Assembly: GCA_013215565.1 (NCBI GenBank)
Contig: JABSQV010000015.1
Span: forward strand, 1 to 43,651
DNA from: Myxococcales bacterium
Lineage (GTDB): Bacteria; Myxococcota_A; UBA9160; SZUA-336
Direction: 5' to 3'
DNA: 43,651 nucleotides
The stretch's first letter is position 1. The number at the start of each line of letters is the position of its first letter. This document shows, one piece after another, positions 16,099-24,401 of this stretch. A program made the position numbers and the translations under genes. The notes under the pieces are model-generated. The model did not search any database and had not been told where the DNA came from. It was given only the letters and a program-made list of their open reading frames with translations.

Positions 16099-17922
16099 AT
16101 GGATCGCTTCAACGATGTACTCGAGGTCGTCAACGGCGTCATCTGGGCCGACTGGGTGCTGTACACCGTGCTCGGTACAGGCCTTCTCTTCACAATTTGG
16201 AGCGGAGTTTGCCAGTACCGGGCGCTGACACACGGCGTCGCAGTGATAGCCGGGCGCTACGACGACCCTGAGGATCCGGGCGTCATCAGTCACTTCCAAG
16301 CGCTCTCGGCGGCACTCTCGGCTACGGTTGGACTGGGCAACATCGGCGGCGTTGCCATCGCCATCGCGATCGGCGGCCCCGGCGCGGTATTCTGGATGTG
16401 GGTCGTGGGGCTCGCGGGCATGGCACTCAAGTGCACGGAAGTCACCCAGTCCATGCTCTTTCGCAACACCGACGACCCAGACAACCCCCACGGCGGACCG
16501 ATGTTCGTCGTCTCCGAGGGAATGAAGCAATGGGGGCTTGGCGCCCTCGGGCGTTTCGTGGGCGTGCTCTTCTGCCTAACGCTCCTGATCTCGGCCGTCA
16601 CAGGTGGCAACATGTTCCAGGCGTGGAACGTCGGGGACATCACCCGCGAGGCCATGAACCTGCCCGAGTGGGTGACCGGGATCGTGCTCGCGATCCTCGT
16701 TGCCGCGGTCATCATCGGCGGCATCAAGCGAATCGGATCCGTGGCCGCTGTGCTCGTGCCGTTCATGTGCGCCCTCTACGTCATCATCGCCCTGGTCGTG
16801 CTCGCCTTCAATATCAGCGCGCTCCCCGATGTCTTCGGGTCGATCTTCTCGACCGCCTTCAGTGCGTCCGAGGCCGAGGGCGCCTTCATCGGCGGCGCGG
16901 CGGGCACCGCTTTTCTCTGGGGAATGAAGCGGGCCCTCTTTTCCAGCGAATCGGGACAGGGATCCTCTCCGATTGCCCACTCGGCTGCCCGGACCCGTGA
17001 GCCCGTCAGCGAGGGCGTGGTCGCGGGACTCGAGCCGTTCATCGACACGATGGTCGTCTGCACACTCACGGCGCTCGTCATCCTTTCAACTGGCGCGCTG
17101 ACGCGGGGCGACGGCATCGACGGTGCAGACGGCGTCTTCGAGACTCCGCCGACCATCGCGGTCTACGAGACGACGGATGATGACGGGGCGATCCAGCGGG
17201 CGTGGACGCTCGGCACGCTTGAGAGCTTCAGGATCGACGGCGAGCCGGTGGTCCTGGGGCGCACGGACCTGCCCGTGCGAACCACGGCCGGCATAGAGCT
17301 TGGCGGTGCGTGGAGGAACGCGGACTCCGTGTTCACCATCGCCGCCGGCGGCGGTGAAAACGAGGCAACCGCCTCGAATCGCGTGATGATGACGGGCAAG
17401 GTGGTGATTCCCGAGGAGGCGGATACCGCGCCCTACGTTCGCTGGGATCTCATACGCAGCGACAGGGGCGAGGTGGCGCACTGGGCGGCCCTGATCGGCG
17501 GCGATCTCCCGACCCTGGTGGAGCCCGTGCTCTACGAAGACTACAAGGGGGCCACGCTGACAGCCTATGCCATCAACCGCCAGTTCCCGGGGGTCGGCAC
17601 CTGGTTTATCCTGATTGCATCCTGGCTGTTCGCCGTCAGCACGATGATCTCGTGGTCCTACTACGGCGAGCAGGGCATCGTCTTTTTGTTTGGCGACTGG
17701 GCGGTCGGCTTCTACAAGATCATCTACTGCGTGCTGATTGTCCTGGCCACGACCGGTATCGTTACGACGACCAAGGAGATCGGCAATCTCTCCGATCTCG
17801 GCACGGGCCTCATGCTGTGGGTGAACATCCCGATCATGCTGGTCTTCGGGGCAGCCGCCATGGCTGCTTGGCGCAGCTACATGGTGCGGCTCGATGCCGG
17901 AGAACTCGGGCGGCACGACTAG
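16099..17922 (+). CDS. AgcS-family sodium:alanine/glycine symporter with large inserted domain
   Basis: 607 residues against roughly 450 to 490 for typical AgcS proteins. The family blocks are clear: SATVGLGNIGGVAIAI (74 to 89), TGGNMFQAWNV, IKRIGSVAAVLVPFMC, the SSPIAHSAA loop (289 to 297), and STMISWSYYGEQG (514 to 526). Between the helix ending ALVILSTGAL (about 334) and GATLTAY (about 485) there is an extra soluble segment of about 150 residues, rich in Asp, Glu, Thr and Val and looking like a beta-rich domain, placed in a loop. AGGAAGGA precedes the ATG by seven bases. It follows the SNF transporter by 12 bases. The inserted domain is not recognised; it might bind substrate or a partner outside the membrane. 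Confidence 0.9.
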   Translation: MDRFNDVLEVVNGVIWADWVLYTVLGTGLLFTIWSGVCQYRALTHGVAVIAGRYDDPEDPGVISHFQALSAALSATVGLGNIGGVAIAIAIGGPGAVFWMWVVGLAGMALKCTEVTQSMLFRNTDDPDNPHGGPMFVVSEGMKQWGLGALGRFVGVLFCLTLLISAVTGGNMFQAWNVGDITREAMNLPEWVTGIVLAILVAAVIIGGIKRIGSVAAVLVPFMCALYVIIALVVLAFNISALPDVFGSIFSTAFSASEAEGAFIGGAAGTAFLWGMKRALFSSESGQGSSPIAHSAARTREPVSEGVVAGLEPFIDTMVVCTLTALVILSTGALTRGDGIDGADGVFETPPTIAVYETTDDDGAIQRAWTLGTLESFRIDGEPVVLGRTDLPVRTTAGIELGGAWRNADSVFTIAAGGGENEATASNRVMMTGKVVIPEEADTAPYVRWDLIRSDRGEVAHWAALIGGDLPTLVEPVLYEDYKGATLTAYAINRQFPGVGTWFILIASWLFAVSTMISWSYYGEQGIVFLFGDWAVGFYKIIYCVLIVLATTGIVTTTKEIGNLSDLGTGLMLWVNIPIMLVFGAAAMAAWRSYMVRLDAGELGRHD

Positions 17923-18064
17923 CGTCCATTCACCGGATACAGCCGCAGCACGCTGGTGGCTTTCCGAGGTCATCGGCCAGACGTTGCAGCTTGCCCGCGC
18001 GCCATGGCCTCCAGGCCCAGAGCTGCGGGACGGCCACGTGGACGATCGGCAGGCGACGAAGGAG

Positions 18065-19429
18065 CTACTCCTCGTACTCCCGGAGTCGGTACTGGATTTT
18101 CCGCTGCGACATTCCCAGAACCTCGGCCGCGCGCGCGGTGCTCCCGTCGACGGCGGCCAGGGTGCTGAGAATCGCCTCACGCTCGATGTCGCGGATCGTG
18201 CTCCCCGGCAGCCGGGAGTTTCCCCCGTCCTGGAGGAGTTGATCGGGTAGGCGGGTGAGCGTCGAGCTCTCTGGACTCAGGATGACCGCGTGCTCGATGG
18301 CGTGCTGGAGTTCCCGAACGTTCCCGGGCCAGTCGTAGGTCATGAGACGCATCATGACCTCGCCCGAGAAGCCCCGGAGGGGCTTTCCGTTTTCGCGGGC
18401 ACTGCGCTCCAGAAAGAACGCGGACAGCAGCGGGATGTCGCTTCGGCGCTGGCGGAGTGGAGGTATGTGGACCCCGATCACGTTGAGCCGGTAGAAGAGA
18501 TCCTCGCGAAACGACCCGGCTTCGATAGCGGCCTCGAGGTCCTGGTTGGTCGAGGCAATCAGGCGCACGTCCGCTTCGAGGGTCTCGTTGCCGCCCACTC
18601 GCTCGTAGCGCTTTTCCTGGAGTACGCGGAGGAGCTTCGCCTGCATCGGGCGCCGGAGGTCGCCGATCTCATCGAGGTAGAGCGAGGAGCCTCTTGCCTG
18701 AGTGAAGCGTCCCTCGCGGCGTTGGATCGCGCCCGTGAAGGCGCCGCGCTCATGACCGAACAGCTCCGATTCAAGGATCGACTCCGCGAGCGCCGCGCAG
18801 TTGACGTCGATCAGGGGACGCTCGCTGCGGGGACTCAGTTGGTGAATCAAGTTCGCAACCAGTCCCTTGCCCGTCCCGCTCTCTCCGGTGATCAGGACGC
18901 TCGCGCGCACCGGGGCCACCATCCGGACCATCTCGAAGACCTCTCGCATCGAAGGGTGCCGGCCGACGATCTGCGAGAAGATCTCCTTGCGGTCCCGGGA
19001 GGTCGCAACGGAGCGGGACTCAGCGAGAAGCCGCATGCGGCTCATCGCGTTGTCAACCATCTCCTTCAGGGCCGCGAGGCGAAAGGGCTTCTCGATGAAG
19101 TTCTCCGCACCGGACTTGAGCGCCTTGACCGCGCGCGAAACCGAAGAGTGCGCCGTCATGACGATGAAGCCGCTACTGACACCGGCCCGCCGAGCCTGTT
19201 CCATGAACGAGAATCCGTCGAGTCCTGGCATGCGGAGATCCGTCAGGATCAGGTCGGGATCGAACTCATCGAGCAACTGGAGCGCCTGGTAGGGGCTGGT
19301 CGCGCTGGTGACACTGTGGCCTTCCGCTGACAGAAACTCCGCCAGACTCGTGCACAGGATTGGCTCGTCGTCTACGATGAGGATCCGGCCTCGGGCGAGT
19401 TCCGGTTCTTCCGAATTCGAGAGCTTCAT
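18065..19429 (-). CDS. NtrC-type sigma-54-dependent response regulator
   Basis: 454 residues in three parts: receiver domain (about 14 to 130) with phospho-acceptor Asp64 in LTDLRMPG and Lys114 in IEKPF; AAA+ domain with Walker A GESGTGKG (182 to 189) and the sigma-54-contacting GAFTGA loop (229 to 234); and a Fis-type helix-turn-helix at the C-terminus (TARAAEVLGMSQRKIQYRL). It is an enhancer-binding activator of RNA polymerase-sigma-54. The ATG at 19429 lies four bases after the stop of the histidine kinase gene, so the pair is an operon; earlier in-frame codons lie inside the kinase gene. Its likely target is the -24/-12 promoter at 21541, upstream of the kinase gene and reading the other way. 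Confidence 0.95.
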   Translation of the reverse strand: MKLSNSEEPELARGRILIVDDEPILCTSLAEFLSAEGHSVTSATSPYQALQLLDEFDPDLILTDLRMPGLDGFSFMEQARRAGVSSGFIVMTAHSSVSRAVKALKSGAENFIEKPFRLAALKEMVDNAMSRMRLLAESRSVATSRDRKEIFSQIVGRHPSMREVFEMVRMVAPVRASVLITGESGTGKGLVANLIHQLSPRSERPLIDVNCAALAESILESELFGHERGAFTGAIQRREGRFTQARGSSLYLDEIGDLRRPMQAKLLRVLQEKRYERVGGNETLEADVRLIASTNQDLEAAIEAGSFREDLFYRLNVIGVHIPPLRQRRSDIPLLSAFFLERSARENGKPLRGFSGEVMMRLMTYDWPGNVRELQHAIEHAVILSPESSTLTRLPDQLLQDGGNSRLPGSTIRDIEREAILSTLAAVDGSTARAAEVLGMSQRKIQYRLREYEE

Positions 19430-19433
19430 CGGA

Positions 19434-21293
19434 TCAGGCCGTGTCCGAACCGAGCACCTCGCGAATCTTCGTCGCGAGTGCAGGTACCGTAAATGGCTTC
19501 GGTAGGTAGTTGACATCCTCTTCTACGACGCCGTGACGCAGGATCACGTCGTCGCTGTAGCCGGACACGAAGATCACGGGCAGGTCGCTTCGCCTGGCCT
19601 GCATCTGTTCCGCCACCTGCCTTCCATTTGGACCGGGCATAACGATGTCGGTGATCAGCAGATCGAAGCCGTTCCCCTCTTCGCCGAAGATCGAGAGGGC
19701 CTCGAGGCCTTCCGCCGCTGTCGTCACGTCGTAACCCAGAATCTCGAGCGCCTCTCTCGTCGACTCCCTCAGATCGTCGTTGTCCTCGACCAGCAGGATC
19801 CTTTGGGATCCGCCGACCGCTTCAACGGCCACGGCAGTTGATCGAGTCGCGCGGCTGGCCTGTTCGTGGCTGCGGGGCAGGAAGATGCCGAAGCTGCTGC
19901 CCTGGTCCAGCTCCGACTCGACCTGGATGCTGCCCTTGTTCTGATGGACGATGCTGTACACGGTGGCCAGCCCGAGGCCGCTGCTGGTGGCCTTGTCCTT
20001 GCTTGTGACGAAGGGTTCGAAAATCCTGTCTCGGATGTCCTCTGGAACTCCGATCCCCGTGTCGGTGACGCGGAGTTCTACGTATTCCCCGTGCCCCAGC
20101 GGCGGAACGGTGTCGCGGAGGTCACCGTTGGAGTGGTGGTTGCGAGTGGAGATCGTGAGCGTGCCCCCGGTCGGCATGGCTTCGTGGGCGTTCACGGTGA
20201 GGTTGACGATGATCTGCTCGAGTTGACCGGGATCGACCTTGACGTTCCAGAGATCTTCCGGGAGTTTCAGCTCCGTCGTCGCGTCTTCGCCGACCAGTCG
20301 GCCGAAGATCGGCTCGAGATCACCCACGATCTCGTTCATGCTCACAACGCGGGGTTGGAGCGCCTCCCGGCGGCTGAAGGCGAGCAGCCGCTGGATCAGG
20401 CGGGCGGCCTTGGATGCCGTCTCCATCACCGCATCCATCCTGAGAGAAATTCTGGCGCTGTCGTCGGGCGCCATCTTGACCAACTCGCACTGGGCGGTCA
20501 TTGCGGCCAGGTAGTTGTTGATATCGTGGGCGAGCCCGCCGGCGAGCCGACCGACGGCTTCCATCTTTTGGGACTGCCGCAACTGGGCCTCGCTCTCGCG
20601 CAGGGCGGCCTCCGCGACCAGGCGCCGGTGCTCGCGAGTCCAGAGGCCCGTGACGGCCAGCGACACCACCACGACCCATGCAATCAGAATGCTCCGGAAC
20701 AGCAGCGCCGATTGTGCGTGCGCGCGGTCGAGGTTCGCCGCGACGTCGACCTCGAGCAGTTGAAGCTTCGCGAGCATCAGGTTGAACACGGTGTCGTATT
20801 CGGTATCGATCGGAGACCCGATCTGGACGTCTTCGCCGCGCTCGTAGCCCGCCTGCCGTCGCTCTGCGATCGCCCGAAACCGGTCGATGTCAGCCTGGAT
20901 GATGGAGGCCTGCTCCCGCAGGGCCGGATCCGTGACGGGCCGCAACACCATGCGGCCCTGGCCCACCGTACCGCCATTCAGGATTGCGTCGATCAAGTAG
21001 GCGGAGCGATACTGCGCCTCCCACGCTGCTTCGAGGTTGACCTCGTCCCCGGTCACGAATTCCTCGATCCAGAGATGCGAGATCGCCTCGCGGGTCTGGA
21101 TCTCGCCGATCGCGTGCACGAGCGCGACGTCCTGGATCATCAGCTGTTCTCGGATCCAGTTGGTTCCGATCAGCATGCCGATCGAGAGGATCCCGAGGGC
21201 CACGACGGTGACCGGGATCCAGTAGCGCGAGGCGGTGGTCTCGAGTTGTTCGGGTTCCGAGTTGAATCCGGGTACATCAGGCGTGTCGGTCAC
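19434..21293 (-). CDS. Hybrid sensor histidine kinase with C-terminal receiver domain
   Basis: 620 residues from a GTG at 21293 preceded by CGGAGG at five bases; the frame is open further upstream but lacks a supported start. Two membrane helices (about 24 to 44 and 201 to 217) flank a mostly helical periplasmic sensor of about 155 residues. A coiled linker leads to the H-box LAGGLAHDINNYL (His256), the N-box VNLTVNAHEAM, the G1 box DTGIGVPED and the G2 region SSGLGLATVYSIV. A receiver domain follows (about 497 to 615) with Asp549 in LLITDIVMPG. The kinase should phosphorylate the sigma-54 regulator encoded four bases downstream; the attached receiver may act as a sink or relay. The stimulus is unknown, and there is no PAS or HAMP motif that I can see. 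Confidence 0.92.
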   Translation of the reverse strand: MTDTPDVPGFNSEPEQLETTASRYWIPVTVVALGILSIGMLIGTNWIREQLMIQDVALVHAIGEIQTREAISHLWIEEFVTGDEVNLEAAWEAQYRSAYLIDAILNGGTVGQGRMVLRPVTDPALREQASIIQADIDRFRAIAERRQAGYERGEDVQIGSPIDTEYDTVFNLMLAKLQLLEVDVAANLDRAHAQSALLFRSILIAWVVVVSLAVTGLWTREHRRLVAEAALRESEAQLRQSQKMEAVGRLAGGLAHDINNYLAAMTAQCELVKMAPDDSARISLRMDAVMETASKAARLIQRLLAFSRREALQPRVVSMNEIVGDLEPIFGRLVGEDATTELKLPEDLWNVKVDPGQLEQIIVNLTVNAHEAMPTGGTLTISTRNHHSNGDLRDTVPPLGHGEYVELRVTDTGIGVPEDIRDRIFEPFVTSKDKATSSGLGLATVYSIVHQNKGSIQVESELDQGSSFGIFLPRSHEQASRATRSTAVAVEAVGGSQRILLVEDNDDLRESTREALEILGYDVTTAAEGLEALSIFGEEGNGFDLLITDIVMPGPNGRQVAEQMQARRSDLPVIFVSGYSDDVILRHGVVEEDVNYLPKPFTVPALATKIREVLGSDTA

Positions 21294-21397
21294 GGCAGCC
21301 TCCGCGGAGAGGAAGAAGCGATCTAGGCGAGTCTGTGGAAGGGAACGGGCAGCGAAGTACAGGCGATGCTGCCCGCATCCGCGCCCGGGCGGCACTC

Positions 21398-21414
21398 GGC
21401 GAAAAATTTTCGCC
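21398..21414. promoter_or_regulatory. 17-bp palindrome, candidate enhancer (UAS) for the sigma-54 regulator
   Basis: The sequence GGCGAAAAATTTTCGCC has arms GGCGAAAA and TTTTCGCC around one central base. It lies about 140 bp upstream of the -24/-12 promoter, the usual distance for an NtrC-type activator site, in the gap between the kinase gene and the 74-residue gene. A weaker related stretch, GCGTAAAAACTGCGCC, lies near 21432-21447, about 33 bp away (close to three helical turns). Confidence 0.6.
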
Positions 21415-21540
21415 CTCAAACGGCCGAGCGTAAAAACTGCGCCAGAACCGGTAGGAGTCGCCCCCGAGCCAGGTCCTCTGTCTCCCGCTCCGGAGCGCGG
21501 CTGCGCCCCTCTGTGGGAATTCGGCAGCCTTCTGAACAGT

Positions 21541-21556
21541 TGGAGTGAATGTTGCA
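21541..21556 (+). promoter_or_regulatory. Candidate sigma-54 (-24/-12) promoter
   Basis: TGGAGTGAATGTTGCA has GG at 21542-21543 and GC at 21554-21555, with exactly ten bases between, as the sigma-54 consensus requires (TGG...TTGC). The start site would be near 21567, about 42 bases before the ATG of the 74-residue gene. The -24 block is imperfect (TGGAG rather than TGGCAC). Confidence 0.65.
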
Positions 21557-21608
21557 CAAGAGAGGGTCAGGCTGAGTCCCCGTTCGGACTCTGCAGCTGG
21601 AGATTGCG

Positions 21609-21833
21609 ATGAAACTCGGCACCGACGATGGTGGAATTGTGGAACGACTGCTGGTGCTCTCGACCGAGGAAGGCAGGTCGTTGACGCTGGAGGCGGCCAG
21701 CGGGTTCCGCCAGGTGCTGGAGTCATTGGACGGGCTCGCAGGCGAACGGGAGCGAGTCCATACTCGCGCCCTGCTCCGGGTGCTCAAGCAGGCCGAGGAA
21801 ATGATCAAACGCCTGGAAATCAACGTTCACTGA
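21609..21833 (+). CDS. Small helical protein of unknown function under a sigma-54 promoter
   Basis: 74 residues, not recognised. The start is supported by GGAG six bases before the ATG. The sequence is soluble and probably helical, with heptad-like stretches (ESLDGLAGERERVHTRALL then KQAEEMIKRLEI) that could dimerise as a coiled coil; there is no signal peptide and no cysteine. It is transcribed away from the hybrid kinase/sigma-54 regulator operon, behind a -24/-12 promoter and a palindrome suited to enhancer binding. The simplest reading is that it is the local output of that two-component system. It could be a small regulator, an anti-factor or a stress-induced protein; the sequence alone does not decide. 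Confidence 0.65.
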   Translation: MKLGTDDGGIVERLLVLSTEEGRSLTLEAASGFRQVLESLDGLAGERERVHTRALLRVLKQAEEMIKRLEINVH

Positions 21834-22208
21834 CGCATTCATCCCAAATGCCGAAGCCGGGCAGGGCCGGAGCGCCCGTCTGCGCCACGCTCCCGGGCCA
21901 GCGCGATCGCCCGGGCTCCTGTCGCTCTGAGCCGATCTCTGCGTATGAAAGTCCGCCACCCTTCCGGCCTCATCGTCCGGCAAGGACACGCGCTTGAGCA
22001 GCAATTCGGGTCAGAGCAGCCGCGTGTGACCGCGAGCCATTGTGTCGACCGAGTCGGGGAATGGCGCAGGCGGCCGGTCCTGCAGCAAGTGTTCGGACCC
22101 GGGCGACGCCGACCTGGGATCCATCCGCCCTCACTCCGGCCGGCGGCTTCGCGCGCGGTTGCGTGTGAGCGTCAGTCAGACTTTTCGAAATCGGCCTGAT
22201 CCGCCCAG
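21834..22208. other. Intergenic between convergent genes, nothing recognised
   Basis: 375 bases between the 74-residue gene and the metal operon's last gene. Several GC-rich short inverted repeats occur (for example around 21862-21912), but none has the T-run of an intrinsic terminator. No protein remnant was recognised. Confidence 0.35.
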
Positions 22209-22577
22209 TCAGGCGCCCAGCGCGATCGCGAGCGGGAGCGCCGCGTATGCGGCCAGCACCGAGATCACGAGCAGCGCCGTGGATCCGATCAGCACGCGGC
22301 GCTGCCAGCGGAGCCGCCGCGCGTCCTCGATTCCGCAGCTCTCGGCATTGCGCAGACGCCACCACGCATAGGCCTGCACCGCGACCGTCGCCGAGAAGGT
22401 CCAGCCCTTGTACTTCGACAGGACGATCAGCCAGGGCGCGTTCGAGGCCAGCGCCGCGACCGCACCTCCCGCGCCGAGCGCGATCAGCGTGATCGGCAGG
22501 GCGCAGCAGGTCGTCCCCAGGAGCGCGAGCGCCAGGCCCGACCAGACGCTTCGCGCGCTTCCGCTCTCTCGCGCCAT
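22209..22577 (-). CDS. MerT-like inner-membrane metal transporter
   Basis: 122 residues with three to four membrane helices. The first helix has vicinal cysteines in LLGTTCCALPITLIALGAG (C24, C25), the position and context of the mercury-binding pair in MerT. A single further cysteine lies in the loop ESCGIEDAR, where MerT usually has a pair. By family it would receive a thiophilic metal ion from a periplasmic carrier and pass it through the inner membrane. Its ATG overlaps the stop of the upstream outer-membrane gene in ATGA, so it is co-translated as the last gene of a four-gene operon. No mercuric reductase or MerR gene lies nearby, so mercury specificity is uncertain; copper or another soft metal is possible. 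Confidence 0.75.
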   Translation of the reverse strand: MARESGSARSVWSGLALALLGTTCCALPITLIALGAGGAVAALASNAPWLIVLSKYKGWTFSATVAVQAYAWWRLRNAESCGIEDARRLRWQRRVLIGSTALLVISVLAAYAALPLAIALGA

Positions 22578-23425
22578 CAGAACGCGGCTCCCAGGCTGAG
22601 CGTCAACTCGCTGCCGCGCGATACCTGCGTGTCCCACACGCGCTCGTAGGCGGGCCACGCGTACTCGGCCCGCAGCATCCAGTTCTGCCAGTAGACGACC
22701 GCGATCGGTCCCAGCGAGACCCGCTTGGCCCCGGTCGTGCCTACCGTATTCGTACCGCGACCCTCGTAGCGGGCCGACACATCCCACATCAGGAATAGCC
22801 CCGAGTTGGTCGCGTTGTTGTGGTACGGATGCAGGCCCAGATTGAGGTCGAGGCCAAGCGTGTCGCCCCGGTTGATGCCCCGACGGCCGCTTCCGTTGAT
22901 CCAGTAGAAGAGGTCGACGTAGACGTAGCTCCAGGGATTTTCGCGCGCGTAGGTCAGGCTGGAGCCGAAGTCGATGCTGCCGTCTCCGACCGGGTAGGCG
23001 TCCGACGTCGATCCGGTGGGGAGGCGCAGGTTCGGCGTGAAACCCCAGGCGCCGGTCTGGCCCCGATCGTTCCAGTAGCGCTTGAGCGGTACTGCCAGCA
23101 CCAGGTCTCCCAATCCTTCTCCCGTCTGGCGTATGCCGCTCGACGTGACCCGCGTCTGCTCGATCCAGGGCAGCTTCGCGGTCACGCGAACCGCGCGCTG
23201 AAAGGTGTAGACCCCCTCGAGCCAGGTTTCGCTCACCCGCTGCATTTGGCCGAGCGGATTCGCGACCTCGGAGCTTCCGCTCAGAAGTTCGTCCGACGCA
23301 CGGTACTCCTGGCGAACCTGAACCCCAAAGCCACCCGACCAGCGAGGTGCCATGTCCTGCACCGGTTGATGCGCGAAGGCGCAGGCGGGCAGCAGCACCA
23401 GCAGAAGCGTGAGGGGTCCTCTCAT
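22577..23425 (-). CDS. Outer-membrane beta-barrel protein of a metal operon
   Basis: 282 residues with a signal peptide (cleavage likely after CAFA, residue 18). The mature part is made of alternating amphipathic strands with Tyr/Trp girdles (for example SYVYVDLFYWING and IAVVYWQNWMLRAEYAW), and it ends in LTLSLGAAF, a typical barrel-targeting terminal phenylalanine. It resembles the outer-membrane transporter-like proteins (MetA/phenol-pathway type) often seen beside heavy-metal genes. It overlaps the genes on both sides by four bases (ATGA), so it belongs firmly to the operon. Export of metal or solute across the outer membrane is an inference from context. Confidence 0.75.
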   Translation of the reverse strand: MRGPLTLLLVLLPACAFAHQPVQDMAPRWSGGFGVQVRQEYRASDELLSGSSEVANPLGQMQRVSETWLEGVYTFQRAVRVTAKLPWIEQTRVTSSGIRQTGEGLGDLVLAVPLKRYWNDRGQTGAWGFTPNLRLPTGSTSDAYPVGDGSIDFGSSLTYARENPWSYVYVDLFYWINGSGRRGINRGDTLGLDLNLGLHPYHNNATNSGLFLMWDVSARYEGRGTNTVGTTGAKRVSLGPIAVVYWQNWMLRAEYAWPAYERVWDTQVSRGSELTLSLGAAF

Positions 23426-23832
23426 TCCGGCGGCTCCCGCCCGCGCAACTTGATCCGCAGGTCGACCAGTTCGTAGCCGGAAGCGCGGACCGCCTCGCGG
23501 ATCTCGGACACCGGCAGCGCCGCACCCGGCAGGAAGGCCAGCGTGACCTGCTGATTTTCGATGTCGATGAGGACGCCGTCCGTGAACTGGGAGGCGTCGA
23601 GGCCCTCGAGTTGAATCAGTGCCCTGTGGGCCCCCATCGCACAGAAGGAGCAGACGATGCCGTGGATGTCGATGACGACCTGGTAGGGGCCGGTAGGGGC
23701 GACGGGTTCGGAGACCTGGGTTGCGTCGTGCTCGGCATGTTCGTCGTGATCGCCCGGATCAGAATGGCTGCCGAGTGCGGGCGCGGCCGCGCCTAGCAGG
23801 GCGCAGAGCGCCAGCAGTTGGATCGATCGCAT
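23422..23832 (-). CDS. Secreted heavy-metal-associated (HMA/MerP-like) protein
   Basis: 136 residues: signal peptide to about residue 21, then a short His/Asp-rich stretch (SHSDPGDHDEHAEHD) able to hold metal, then an HMA-like ferredoxin-fold domain (about 49 to 126). The metal motif is CSFC (C61, C64) in GIVCSFCAMGAHRAL, in the place of the GMTCxxC loop of MerP and copper chaperones. The strand pattern QVVIDIHGI ... GVLIDIENQQVTLAFL ... IREAVRASGYEL matches the fold. GAGGTG precedes the ATG. It probably carries a soft metal in the periplasm to the MerT-like protein two genes downstream. Confidence 0.82.
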   Translation of the reverse strand: MRSIQLLALCALLGAAAPALGSHSDPGDHDEHAEHDATQVSEPVAPTGPYQVVIDIHGIVCSFCAMGAHRALIQLEGLDASQFTDGVLIDIENQQVTLAFLPGAALPVSEIREAVRASGYELVDLRIKLRGREPPE

Positions 23833-23910
23833 GACTCACCTCGGCACGGGGGAGCGTACTTCCCCGTGCGTGCTCGTGGTTGGATTGGGAACGCGCGGAT
23901 CGGAGGCGCG

Positions 23911-24282
23911 TCAGTCCTGGTACACGAGCCGGGGCGGGGTCACGTGGAGATAGGGAGAGTTAGGCAGGTCGGGTGGCCTGGGGAGCGCGCGCGGCGTCGA
24001 ACCGGGCTCGGGCTCCGGGAGTTCGACGGCCACCGCGGCCCCGGCCAGGGAAAGCGGGCCCAGCAGGGTTTCGAGCAGCTGCGCGGTCGAGGCCGTAAGG
24101 AACACCACCTCGTCGCAGCACGTCATCTCGGCGCGGGGATCGGGCGCGCGGCCGGGTGCCGGGGCTTCGTGGCACGGGAACTCGGCCGGATCGGGACTCG
24201 AAGGGAGACACAGGGCTCCGCAGACCGCCGGACCCAGCAGAATCCAGGCGACGATTCCGACCGCCAGCCCGTACCTCGACAT
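23911..24282 (-). CDS. Small secreted Cys-rich protein of the metal operon
   Basis: 123 residues, family not recognised. An N-terminal signal or membrane segment (1 to about 25) is followed by a region with cysteines at 21, 25, 37, 55 and 56, including CHEAPAP and MTCCDEV, which could bind soft metals. A second hydrophobic stretch lies at about 59 to 88, and the tail is Pro-rich, ending near HVTPPRLVYQD. Similar layouts are seen in small proteins coded next to copper or mercury genes. It lies 78 bases upstream of the HMA protein on the same strand and is probably the first gene of the operon. No strong ribosome site is visible. Confidence 0.65.
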   Translation of the reverse strand: MSRYGLAVGIVAWILLGPAVCGALCLPSSPDPAEFPCHEAPAPGRAPDPRAEMTCCDEVVFLTASTAQLLETLLGPLSLAGAAVAVELPEPEPGSTPRALPRPPDLPNSPYLHVTPPRLVYQD

Positions 24283-24401
24283 CGCCGGCGAGCCTAGCTT
24301 ATGCCGCCGCCGAGCGCCCGATGCTCAGCTGCGCGGAACCCGGGCGCGTCGGCGACGGGACACGAGCGCCACGAGCGCCACGATCTTGGCGAGCGCGAGA
24401 A

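Noticed and set aside
19866..21326. A 486-codon plus-strand open frame opposite the histidine kinase
   Set aside because: The kinase has all catalytic boxes; the opposite frame shows no domain and mirrors its codons.
24364..24382. Tandem GAGCGCCAC repeat next to repeat copy C
   Set aside because: Two copies of nine bases in GC-rich DNA are not significant and no function is suggested.
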